Part shown: positions 15,941 to 23,571 of the stretch, piece after piece | Layout: the number at the start of each line of letters is the position of its first letter | How positions within the stretch are numbered: position 1 is the stretch's first letter | Source: Lachnospiraceae bacterium | GTDB lineage: Bacteria > Bacillota > Clostridia > Lachnospirales > Lachnospiraceae | Direction of reading: 5' to 3' | Assembly: GCA_017620155.1 (NCBI GenBank) | Contig: JAFZQY010000123.1 | Span: 1 to 45,017 of the forward strand | Length of the DNA: 45,017 bases | Notes under the pieces: generated by a model | What the model was told of the DNA's origin: nothing | Databases searched by the model: none | What the model saw: only the letters and a program-made list of their open reading frames with translations | Position numbers and translations under genes: made by a program

Positions 15941-17055
15941 CAGTCATCCTCATTCCATATAATATGTTTCACAGCCCCGATTATATCCTCATCGGTAACC
16001 GTCTCATCTATGATAGCCGAGCCTATGCGGTTAAGCAATATAAAGCGTATATGACCGGCTTTCATTTTTTTATCCGATTTGGTTAGCTCAAGGATCTCCT
16101 CGGGATCTATATCTTCTATAGAGATAGGCAGGTTAAACGGTACGAACATGTCGCGGATCTCGTAGAATTCCTCCATGGAGATCAGCTTATGCTGCCATGA
16201 TATGTATGCGGCGGCCACAGCACCGAGAGCTACACACTCGCCGTGAAGCATCTGAAAATCGCGTGATTTCTCGATCGCATGTCCGATAGTATGTCCGAAA
16301 TTAAGCAGCGCACGTTCTCCCTGTTCGGTAGGATCGTTATCGACGACTTTGCCCTTGATCAGGCAGTTATTGTAGACCATGACCTTCAGGGTTTCATATT
16401 CGCGGTCACTGATCTCATACATATTGTCGATAAGCCATGTATAGAATTTATCGTCCTTGATGAGACCGTGCTTCATGACTTCCGCAAATCCCGAATAGAA
16501 CTGTCTGTCGCTTAAGGTCTTAAGTACGCTTAAGTTCATATATACAAGGCGCGGCATGTAAAAAGCACCGACCATGTTCTTATATCCGTCAAAATCTACG
16601 CCTGTCTTGCCACCTATCGAAGAATCGCATTGTGCGAGAAGTGTCGTAGGAACCTGGATAAAATCGACTCCGCGAAGATATGTGGCCGCAGTGTAACCGG
16701 TAATATCACCGACCACGCCGCCACCGAGGGCGATGAGCAGGTCTTTTCTGTCAAATCCGTTCTCTATGAGATGCTTATAGATAGCTTTAACGGTATCCAG
16801 ATTCTTGTGCTCTTCACCGGCGGGTATCAAGCATATGCACACGGTATCGCACATTTTTTCCAGTACTTCTTTGACCTTGTCGCCATACAGAGGTCCTACA
16901 TCGGAATCCGTGACGATGCACATACGGGCATACGACCTGCCTAGATTCCCGATCTCTGTACCGAGAGTCTCGAACGAGTCCGAATAAACTATATCGTATA
17001 TGGGCTCTCCGCCCTTTTTTATCGTCAGTCTGTCGTCTTTAACGAATTTGACCAT
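15940..17055 (-). CDS. aroB: 3-dehydroquinate synthase
   Basis: Shikimate-pathway enzyme that converts DAHP to 3-dehydroquinate, using NAD and a divalent metal. The 371-residue protein shows the NAD-binding GGGVVGDITGYTAATY, the active-site QVPTTLLAQCDSSIGGKTGVD, the metal ligands in EVMKHGLI and in LLNFGHTIGHAIE, and HGECVALG. Length is normal. It overlaps lspA by one base, so the two are coupled. It follows a terminator behind sepF, with about 10 bases between that T-tract and the ATG, so it may depend on read-through or on a promoter overlapping the hairpin. It feeds chorismate to the trp genes on the same arm. Confidence 0.96.
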   Translation of the reverse strand: MVKFVKDDRLTIKKGGEPIYDIVYSDSFETLGTEIGNLGRSYARMCIVTDSDVGPLYGDKVKEVLEKMCDTVCICLIPAGEEHKNLDTVKAIYKHLIENGFDRKDLLIALGGGVVGDITGYTAATYLRGVDFIQVPTTLLAQCDSSIGGKTGVDFDGYKNMVGAFYMPRLVYMNLSVLKTLSDRQFYSGFAEVMKHGLIKDDKFYTWLIDNMYEISDREYETLKVMVYNNCLIKGKVVDNDPTEQGERALLNFGHTIGHAIEKSRDFQMLHGECVALGAVAAAYISWQHKLISMEEFYEIRDMFVPFNLPISIEDIDPEEILELTKSDKKMKAGHIRFILLNRIGSAIIDETVTDEDIIGAVKHIIWNEDD

Positions 17056-17065
17056 TGTCTATCCT

Positions 17066-17100
17066 CAAAAAAGAAAGCCTCCCTTATACAAGGAAGGCTT
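17066..17100 (-). terminator. Intrinsic terminator after sepF
   Basis: Arms at 17075-17085 and 17090-17100 form an 11-base stem with one mismatch and a 4-base loop. On the minus strand the stem is followed by CTTTTTTG (17073-17066). It begins 11 bases after the sepF stop and should end the yggS-sepF transcript just before aroB. Confidence 0.8.
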
Positions 17101-17110
17101 AGTGCTATAG

Positions 17111-17599
17111 TTATCTGCTGATCTCTACGTCAAGCGTTCCACTGATAAGATCCTGGAAATCACCGGAGATGTCTACGCTCGGAGGCGTAATGAGGAAGAT
17201 ATAATGTGATATCTTCTGAAGATTTCCGCTCATAGCAAAGCATGAACCGGATGCAAAATCGATGATACGCTGGGCAATTCCGACATCAAGGCCTTCAAGA
17301 TTAAGAACTACGGTACGATTGGCGAGCAGGGTCTCTGTAATCTCTCTGGCATCTTCGAACATTGTGGGCTTAACCACAACAACTTCCATACCATTTCCCA
17401 TTGTTCTCTTATTACCTCTCGAAATACGCGGTATACGTTTGGCAACGGTTTCAGAATCATCGGAATCATCAGATTCCTTAGAAGCGGGTTTCTTGAATAA
17501 CGGTTCGGGTTCATCCAAATATCCGTCATCATCGTCGTAGAACTCATCGTCCCCGCCGTCTATCTGAAAAATTCCTTTCATCTTATCCCTTACAGACAT
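17111..17599 (-). CDS. sepF: Cell division protein SepF
   Basis: Cytoplasmic FtsZ-binding protein of 162 residues. The N-terminal amphipathic stretch MSVRDKMKGIF is the usual membrane anchor; an Asp-rich linker (about 15-60) leads to the C-terminal SepF fold, with VVVVKPTMFEDAREI, NRTVVLNLEGLD and the RIIDFASGSCFAMSG motif typical of the family. It helps align FtsZ filaments at the septum and tethers them to the membrane. It follows yggS after 15 bases, a conserved pairing in Firmicutes. A terminator lies directly behind it. Confidence 0.95.
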   Translation of the reverse strand: MSVRDKMKGIFQIDGGDDEFYDDDDGYLDEPEPLFKKPASKESDDSDDSETVAKRIPRISRGNKRTMGNGMEVVVVKPTMFEDAREITETLLANRTVVLNLEGLDVGIAQRIIDFASGSCFAMSGNLQKISHYIFLITPPSVDISGDFQDLISGTLDVEISR

Positions 17600-17614
17600 T
17601 AGTTCAAACCTCCA

Positions 17615-18334
17615 TTAATTGGTTACTGAATAATCACGTTCTCCGAAGATCCCGGTACCCACACGGACCATTGTGGCCCCCTCTTCTGCGGCTACCTGAT
17701 AATCTCCTGTCATCCCCATAGACAATTCAATTTTATCTAACGGATGCCCACTATTATCATTATCCTTGTTTTGCCTAATTATGTCAACAGATAACTGACG
17801 CAAAACCACAAAATATTGACGATTTGTCTCCGGGTCTACTGTATATGGTGCTACGGTCATGAGACCGCATACTTCTATGCCGGGTAACGAGGCCGCATGC
17901 TCATAAAGTGCGCGTACTTCTTCGGAATCAGTGCCGAACTTGCTCTCTTCTTCGGCAACATTGACTTCCAGAAGTATCTTCGCCGTAACACCGTGCTTAA
18001 CAGCCTCTTTTGATATCACATCCGCAAGTTTGATGCTGTCTACGCTGTGTATCATATATACTTTATCAATGATGTATTTAACCTTGTTAGTCTGCAGATG
18101 GCCTATCATGTGCCAGCGGATATCACCGGGAAGTTTGTCGTACTTATCCATGATCTCCTGGACTTTGTTCTCGCCGAAATCGCGGCATCCGGCATCATAA
18201 GCCTCCTGAAGCGCTGATACGGGTTTCGTCTTGCTTACGGCGATAATGGTGACATCAGACGCGTTTCTACCTGCTCTTTCGCATGCCGCATTTATATTTT
18301 CTTCTACCTGAGCGATGTTAGCTGCTATATCCAT
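17615..18334 (-). CDS. YggS/PLPBP family pyridoxal-phosphate-binding protein
   Basis: PLP homeostasis protein of 239 residues with the single-domain alanine-racemase-like fold. The PLP lysine is in IIAVSKTKPV near residue 35. FGENKVQE, WHMIGHLQTNKVK, HSVDS, LLEVNVAEEESKFG, GLMTVAPY and LSMGMTGDYQVA are the family's conserved blocks, and the C-terminus has RVGTGIFGERDY. Homologues bind PLP and protect amino-acid and vitamin B6 balance without a known reaction. It lies between a HlyD-like gene (1-base overlap) and sepF, the standard division cluster location. Confidence 0.95.
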   Translation of the reverse strand: MDIAANIAQVEENINAACERAGRNASDVTIIAVSKTKPVSALQEAYDAGCRDFGENKVQEIMDKYDKLPGDIRWHMIGHLQTNKVKYIIDKVYMIHSVDSIKLADVISKEAVKHGVTAKILLEVNVAEEESKFGTDSEEVRALYEHAASLPGIEVCGLMTVAPYTVDPETNRQYFVVLRQLSVDIIRQNKDNDNSGHPLDKIELSMGMTGDYQVAAEEGATMVRVGTGIFGERDYSVTN

Positions 18335-19722
18335 TATTCGTACAACCTTTCTCCGTCCAGGACCGTACTTGAATCCAGGACTATATAATCGTATTCGTTC
18401 AGACCGTATTGGGTATTCGGCCGGACTATCGAGTAGTCTTCGTTTGAATACAGGATATTGATCTCCTTAAACTCGGCATAACCTTTATTGATGTTATATA
18501 CACCCTGAAGAGTTCCTGTCAGTCTGATCGTGTAGGTCTCATCGGAATCCGGTTTATAGATGATGTCGCCGTTTCTGAGTTCCAGGTTATCCAGATAATA
18601 TTCGTCTTCGGTTTCGGAATAAATGGATGTTTCAATGAATTCCACGGTCGAATTACCCTCATCATCGTGAGAATCCCTCATTACGCCGAGTTTCCCCGAA
18701 GAGCCTACGGTAACATACTCTTTGGGAACGATATAGAAATCTTTGTTCGCAATGGATGAATTCGGGATCTTAAGTCCGGAGGCGTTATCAAGAAGAAGTT
18801 CTATATTGATAAAACGGTCCATCGCAAAAGTTATCATCGAATTGGTAAAGGACAGGCCTATGAAATAATTACCGTCCTCATCGACGTGTTCGCTCACAGA
18901 TGCCCAGGAAGTATACTGGTTTCTGCTGAATCTGACCTCAACATACTCCATCTCCATCAGTAAACCGGCAGTATCGGGATCGACTTCTATGACGATCATC
19001 CAGTCTTCATTGGTACACAATTTGTATATCGTATCACCGTCGGCTACCAGATTGTTGGCAGCCATCTGGGTATATTCATATTCGGCCTGGTCGAAATCAC
19101 CTTCCGTGATGTCTTCAAGCTTCTTTTCTTCAAATCCGTCGATAGTATATAATACAACGCCTGCATTCGGAGCATAACGATAATGAACAAAAGACGAATT
19201 TGCATTAGAAAGATCCGAAACGGAAGTCAGGATATCATAATTGGTAAGTTCGATAGCCTTGGAAGCGATAGAATTCTTGAATCTGTAAACCTCTGAAAAC
19301 CCCGATTCTTTGAACGCAGCGGAAAAACCGCTTATCTCAGTCCTAAGGCGAGCCAGATCCGCATCGGACATGGAATTTTCTTCGGTAATGCTATCTGCGG
19401 ATTCGGACAAGCGTCCGGTCTCATCGATGGTGTAAACAAGATCGCCTACAGCCACATGCTGACCGTCTCTGACATAATAATTGATATAGCCAGAGTCTGC
19501 CGCTGTCACAAGCTGCTCGTCTCTGATGGCAATACCTGTATAAAGGCTGTTCTTATAAAGAGAGCCCTTGCGTACTTCATAGGGGGATATATGCTTGGTG
19601 TTCAGATATCCTGATATGGCCACGATAAGCTCGATCAGAATAAAGCCAAAGATCAATATACCGACATTGATCCCTCTCGGTTTTCGATATTTAACTATAT
19701 TGGTGGAATCAGAACCTGCCAT
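18334..19722 (-). CDS. HlyD-like membrane-anchored protein of the yggS-sepF cluster
   Basis: A protein of about 462 residues with one N-terminal membrane segment (about residues 22-40) and a large extracytoplasmic part. The early part SGYINYYVRDGQHVAVGDLVYTID reads as a lipoyl/HlyD half-motif, and a KIPNSSIANKDFYIVPKEYV stretch resembles the C-terminal barrel of adaptors. No ABC partner lies next to it. Related proteins occur upstream of yggS-sepF in Lachnospiraceae, as recalled from gene order. The ATG at 19722 is chosen over a TTG at 19734; neither has a visible Shine-Dalgarno sequence, and a terminator lies only 42 bases upstream. Function is unknown. Confidence 0.8.
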   Translation of the reverse strand: MAGSDSTNIVKYRKPRGINVGILIFGFILIELIVAISGYLNTKHISPYEVRKGSLYKNSLYTGIAIRDEQLVTAADSGYINYYVRDGQHVAVGDLVYTIDETGRLSESADSITEENSMSDADLARLRTEISGFSAAFKESGFSEVYRFKNSIASKAIELTNYDILTSVSDLSNANSSFVHYRYAPNAGVVLYTIDGFEEKKLEDITEGDFDQAEYEYTQMAANNLVADGDTIYKLCTNEDWMIVIEVDPDTAGLLMEMEYVEVRFSRNQYTSWASVSEHVDEDGNYFIGLSFTNSMITFAMDRFINIELLLDNASGLKIPNSSIANKDFYIVPKEYVTVGSSGKLGVMRDSHDDEGNSTVEFIETSIYSETEDEYYLDNLELRNGDIIYKPDSDETYTIRLTGTLQGVYNINKGYAEFKEINILYSNEDYSIVRPNTQYGLNEYDYIVLDSSTVLDGERLYE

Positions 19723-19763
19723 ATCGAAAAGCAAATAATAAACAAATCAAAAAATCAAATAAA

Positions 19764-19782
19764 ACCCCCGGTCACCCGGGGG
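19764..19782 (-). terminator. GC-rich intrinsic terminator after the P-loop gene
   Basis: CCCCCGG (19765-19771) and CCGGGGG (19776-19782) pair perfectly around a 4-base loop. On the minus strand TTTTATTTGATTTTTTG follows at once. It ends the transcript of the gene at 19797-20216. Confidence 0.85.
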
Positions 19783-19796
19783 CTTAAGGTGTTTGA

Positions 19797-20216
19797 TTAT
19801 AACGCTTCAATAACCTTGTCTTTAATCTCAGACGGGATATTGTTAGAATCCATTGTTACACTCACTACAAAATCGACTTTGAAAGCCTCGCTGATCTTAT
19901 CGATAGACTGAATGATCGGAACGATCTGATCACTGTCTATATTGGCTATCTTCATCAGGCAATCAAGATACATCTGCTCGAGATCGTGATCCTGTGAGAT
20001 GATTCCTGTCACAAAACCCAGGAACTGATCTGCATTAGCTATGTTGTATTCACATACATTGATAAGTCTTATCTTGTTGTTGAGCTCAAACATATGCTCG
20101 GAACTCTTATCAAGGTATACAACGTTACCGTTTATCTCTTTTATCTCTTTATTCACTTTATCAAGAAGAACTTTAGTTTTGCCTTTCCCCTTATCACCGA
20201 CTATCAACTGGACCAT
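19797..20216 (-). CDS. Small P-loop protein of unknown function
   Basis: A 139-residue protein with a Walker A-like GDKGKGKT at residues 7-14, then a beta strand with an acidic end (NVVYLDKSS) and a strand ending KVDFVVSVTMDSN. The rest is helical and acidic. The length and single P-loop suggest a small ATP- or GTP-binding protein; similar short proteins are common in Lachnospiraceae but no role is known to me. It has its own promoter (-35 at 20289-20294), TAGGAGG before the ATG and its own terminator, so it forms a single-gene unit between the elongation and division clusters. Confidence 0.75.
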   Translation of the reverse strand: MVQLIVGDKGKGKTKVLLDKVNKEIKEINGNVVYLDKSSEHMFELNNKIRLINVCEYNIANADQFLGFVTGIISQDHDLEQMYLDCLMKIANIDSDQIVPIIQSIDKISEAFKVDFVVSVTMDSNNIPSEIKDKVIEAL

Positions 20217-20265
20217 GGGACTGTACCTCCTAAGTAAGAAATTTGGATCAGAAATCCTATGTACA

Positions 20266-20294
20266 ATTATATATTTTCAGCGCCGATAATTCAA
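20266..20294 (-). promoter_or_regulatory. Sigma-A promoter of the small P-loop gene
   Basis: On the minus strand TTGAAT (20294-20289) and TATAAT (20271-20266) are spaced by 17 bases. The gene start at 20216 is preceded by TAGGAGGTAC. The -35 box overlaps the stop region of the carboxypeptidase gene. Confidence 0.65.
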
Positions 20295-21313
20295 CTACCA
20301 TTGCTGATATATTCGAGAAGATCATTCATCTGTGAATACAGCGTCTCGGCGTCATCCGCGTTCATGATTACCGCTATATACGGGGCTCCCGAATTATCTC
20401 TCGTATACAGGATCAGGCAGTGTCCCGCAGCACTTGTGGTACCTGTCTTTCCTCCGATAACCGTGATCTGATCGGGGACGTTTACGCCGCCCTTGGTATA
20501 CAGAACAGTAGACTCGAGGCTGAGTTCCTTCTGAGTTCCGTCTGCACCGTAATACACCGTCTCATAGACAGGCATCTGAATGATCTCGTTAAACAGGCTG
20601 TACTGCAGCGCTGCCCTGAATATCAGATACATATCATATGCCGTCACATAATGCTCATCCTGGGTGAGTCCGTTGGGATTGGTAAAATGAGAATTCGTAG
20701 CACCTATCGAAAGTGCTTCCTCATTCATGAGATCACAGAAAGACTCGACCGTGCCTCCTATCCCCTCCGCTATCATGATCGCAACATCATTTGCTGAATA
20801 GATCAGAAGCACATGAAGCGCCTGATCGAGAGTCATCTGGTCACCGGGTTTAAGTCCCATTAGCTGTGCTCCGGGTTCTTCGATCTTTACATTTTCGGAT
20901 GCAGTCAGCATCAGATCCGGCGAAGCATATTTGAGTGCCACCAGTGCGGTCATGATCTTGGTCAGGGACGCAGGATGCATCTGAGCATTGGGATTCTTAG
21001 TATACAGAGTCTCCGCATCGTTCAGATCAAAAAGGCCTGCAGCCTCGGCAACGCCCATATCCAGGTCGCCCGTATTGACATTTCCCGCAACCACACACAG
21101 ATCTTCCGCAAAAGAAGGATAAGTGGCCGCAGCTTCTTCCATCACCCCGACATTATATGCGGAAACAGGGTTATGGACCTCGTACGGCAGTGAGAATTTG
21201 GTCCCGCACCCGCATACGGAACCGGCTATAAGCACAACAAAAAGGAGCATGCATAACTTCTTTGATAAGCAGGCTCCTTTATTTGTTTTATGTCCTAAAG
21301 ATAAAAAGTGCAT
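20291..21313 (-). CDS. D-alanyl-D-alanine carboxypeptidase (PBP5/DacA type)
   Basis: Serine-type carboxypeptidase that trims the terminal D-Ala of peptidoglycan stem peptides outside the membrane. From the ATG at 21313 (CAGGAA upstream) the protein has 340 residues. A hydrophobic signal at about 20-35 ends in VCGC, so it may be a lipoprotein rather than a C-terminally anchored PBP5. The active-site triad is complete: SLTK (Ser116, Lys119), SAN (Ser173-Asn175) and KTG (289-291). The C-terminal PBP5 beta domain and amphipathic anchor are absent. An upstream extension to 21406 overlaps mgsA and is not used. It ends the mre-rodA-mgsA gene series and fits cell-wall growth. Confidence 0.92.
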   Translation of the reverse strand: MHFLSLGHKTNKGACLSKKLCMLLFVVLIAGSVCGCGTKFSLPYEVHNPVSAYNVGVMEEAAATYPSFAEDLCVVAGNVNTGDLDMGVAEAAGLFDLNDAETLYTKNPNAQMHPASLTKIMTALVALKYASPDLMLTASENVKIEEPGAQLMGLKPGDQMTLDQALHVLLIYSANDVAIMIAEGIGGTVESFCDLMNEEALSIGATNSHFTNPNGLTQDEHYVTAYDMYLIFRAALQYSLFNEIIQMPVYETVYYGADGTQKELSLESTVLYTKGGVNVPDQITVIGGKTGTTSAAGHCLILYTRDNSGAPYIAVIMNADDAETLYSQMNDLLEYISNGS

Positions 21314-21341
21314 CTGAATAATTCCTGAAATAACTTTGCAA

Positions 21342-21737
21342 TTATTTGTACATTTCACGCCATTCCATGTCACCGCGGTCGAGCGATTTGATAAGGAGCT
21401 CGGCACTGGCCAGATTAGTCGCTATAGGGATGTTATGCATATCGCAAAGCTTACAGATATTACTGATATCGGGTTCGTGAGATTTGGGACTCAATGGATC
21501 TCTCAGGAAAATAACCAGATCGATCTGATTATGCTCTATCTGAGCACCTATCTGCTGCTCTCCTCCCAGATGACCGGCGAGAAACTTATGTATGTTAAGA
21601 TTCGTGACCTCCTCGATCAGCCTTCCGGTCGTTCCTGTGGCATAGAGGTCGTTCTTTGCAAGTATACCCTTATAAGCTATGCAGAAATTCTGCATAAGCT
21701 TCTTCTTAGCATCGTGTGCTATCAGCGCTATATTCAT
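21342..21737 (-). CDS. mgsA: Methylglyoxal synthase
   Basis: Converts dihydroxyacetone phosphate to methylglyoxal and phosphate, a bypass of lower glycolysis. The 131-residue protein shows ALIAHDAKK at the start, ATGTTGRLI (phosphate-binding), [12 protein letters not shown], and [15 protein letters not shown], followed by [14 protein letters not shown], all family blocks. The ATG at 21737 overlaps the rodA stop by 4 bases (ATGA) and has AGAGGGG ahead of it. rodA-mgsA is a common pair in Clostridia. Confidence 0.96.
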   Translation of the reverse strand: MNIALIAHDAKKKLMQNFCIAYKGILAKNDLYATGTTGRLIEEVTNLNIHKFLAGHLGGEQQIGAQIEHNQIDLVIFLRDPLSPKSHEPDISNICKLCDMHNIPIATNLASAELLIKSLDRGDMEWREMYK

Positions 21738-22858
21738 GAAATCCCCTCTCTTGTTCGTATGGAGCACTGAAGCCGTACATTGAGCACAACACCAATACCT
21801 ATATACAAACTAACCAAGCTCGTCAGTCCATAACTGACAAAAGGAAGCGGTAACCCCGTGTTGGGAATGAGCTGTGTGGCTACGCCGATATTCAGAAACC
21901 CCTGCATCGCTATCAGGCTCCCCATGCCCGAGGCGATTATCAGCCCTCCCATATCCTTCGCTCGCTTTGCTATAATAATACATTCAATCGATATGAAAAT
22001 CAATAACAGGATGACCGTACATGTTCCGATAAAGCCGAATTCTTCGCCTATCACGGCGAAAATAAAGTCGGTCTGGGGTTCGGATATGAAATTACCGTTT
22101 TTAACGGAATTGATCTCATCCGAATCGTATCCCTTACCCATTAACTGGCCGGAACCTATAGCCATGACCGAGTTGTTCTGCTGGTAAGCACCTGAAGATG
22201 AATACTCTTCGGGATTAAGGAACGCCAGTATTCTGTCCTGCTGGTAATCATTGATGATATCCTGATCGGACTGAAGGATCATCATCAGCATAATGATAAA
22301 AGTAGGTATGGCAACTGCCAGCACGCCGAGAACAACCTTCCAGCTGATCCCCGCTTCAAAGAACAGTATGCAGAAAAGAAGTATTATAACGATGGATGTG
22401 GACATATCCGGCTGTGAATAGACCAGATAAAAGATCGGTGCAAAAAGGACGACGGATATTATGAAGAATCTGAAATTCTTCATATCCTCCTGATGTACCA
22501 TGAAGAAAGCCGCAAAAAACAGTATCATCATGATCTTAGCGGTCTCTGAAGGCTGAAACTGAAAACCGCCTATGTTCAGCCATCTCGTAGCACCATGCGA
22601 TCTTGCACCCTGAATCCGTACCAGCACCAGTAGTACGATATTGACGATATATATGATCCAGTAAAACTTCAGGATGATATTATAATCAAAAAACGAGATC
22701 ACGAGCATCAGGAAAAGACCTATCCCGACACCCATAAGCTGTCTGTTATGATAGGCTTCGTTAGCACTGCTCACGGCAAATACGCCGATGATCGACAGTG
22801 CGATGACAAACACTATTAATTTGAAATCATAATCACGTATCTTGTATAGCTTTATCAT
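21734..22858 (-). CDS. rodA: Rod-shape-determining protein RodA
   Basis: SEDS-family peptidoglycan glycosyltransferase of 374 residues with about ten membrane segments, which polymerises the lateral wall with PBP2. Family features are [22 protein letters not shown] near residue 95, [26 protein letters not shown] and the C-terminal [14 protein letters not shown]. It overlaps minC by one base and mgsA by four. The order mreB-mreC-mreD-PBP2-minC-rodA places it in the elongasome operon, which supports RodA over FtsW or SpoVE. Confidence 0.94.
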   Translation of the reverse strand: MIKLYKIRDYDFKLIVFVIALSIIGVFAVSSANEAYHNRQLMGVGIGLFLMLVISFFDYNIILKFYWIIYIVNIVLLVLVRIQGARSHGATRWLNIGGFQFQPSETAKIMMILFFAAFFMVHQEDMKNFRFFIISVVLFAPIFYLVYSQPDMSTSIVIILLFCILFFEAGISWKVVLGVLAVAIPTFIIMLMMILQSDQDIINDYQQDRILAFLNPEEYSSSGAYQQNNSVMAIGSGQLMGKGYDSDEINSVKNGNFISEPQTDFIFAVIGEEFGFIGTCTVILLLIFISIECIIIAKRAKDMGGLIIASGMGSLIAMQGFLNIGVATQLIPNTGLPLPFVSYGLTSLVSLYIGIGVVLNVRLQCSIRTREGIS

Positions 22859-23568
22859 CAGTCCTGATCCGGTCTGTCTCCGGGAAAGGTGAATCTTTTC
22901 CAGAAATTATTGTCTATGGTCTCGAGAACAACATCGGTCTCAATGAGACGAGCCAGTTTGGGGGCAGGTATGTTTTTGTTCTTGATCGACCACTTCGGTT
23001 TCTCAGAAGGGTGATATTTAATCCCGGCGATCCTCATTTTTTCGGGATTCATGTCAAGAGCCGCTATAACACGGTCGGGATCGCCGTTATTTCCGGCGCT
23101 CACATTGCCGAACAGGCCGCCGAACACAAAGATATCTCCGCCTGCTATCACATTTGTTCCGGGATATACATCGCCCAATATGAGGACGGAACCGGGAACA
23201 TCGACTATACGGCCATCCTTAACGGTACCTTTGACTATCTGGACGCTTGAATCCTTCTGCTGCTCAGCTTTATATTCCAGATCTCCGAGCGCATTTATCA
23301 GCATGGCCTGAGTCAGCTTATTATGGCCGGCTACACATGCGACTTTGACATTGGATGACGAGGTTATGACATTGACAAGATCGCGTTCTGTCTGTGAATC
23401 GATCTCACGATCCTCAAAGCTTATCGCCACCGTGGCATCCTTGAAAAAAGAAGCCGATTCCCTGAATTTTGCAGCCAGATCAGCCTTTATCTGCTCTATG
23501 TCTGCCTCAGGGTCCATATGGACGCTCAATCCATTTTTGTAACTTTTGATAACTATAGAACTTGCCAT
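22858..23568 (-). CDS. minC: Septum-site-determining protein MinC, lone copy
   Basis: Inhibitor of FtsZ assembly, 236 residues. The N-terminal domain covers about 1-100. The C-terminal beta-helix domain begins near 112 and contains SVLILGDVYPGTNVIAGGDI and FVFGGLFGNVSAGNNG, close to Bacillus MinC. The position of the RSGQ motif that contacts MinD in studied MinC proteins reads KDGR here (117-120). A tail of about 45 residues follows, ending in a basic/aromatic part. The next gene is rodA with a 1-base overlap; minD and minE, which often follow minC in related clusters, are not here. It is an intact frame, so function without local MinD is an open question. Confidence 0.9.
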   Translation of the reverse strand: MASSIVIKSYKNGLSVHMDPEADIEQIKADLAAKFRESASFFKDATVAISFEDREIDSQTERDLVNVITSSSNVKVACVAGHNKLTQAMLINALGDLEYKAEQQKDSSVQIVKGTVKDGRIVDVPGSVLILGDVYPGTNVIAGGDIFVFGGLFGNVSAGNNGDPDRVIAALDMNPEKMRIAGIKYHPSEKPKWSIKNKNIPAPKLARLIETDVVLETIDNNFWKRFTFPGDRPDQD

Positions 23569-23571
23569 TTT

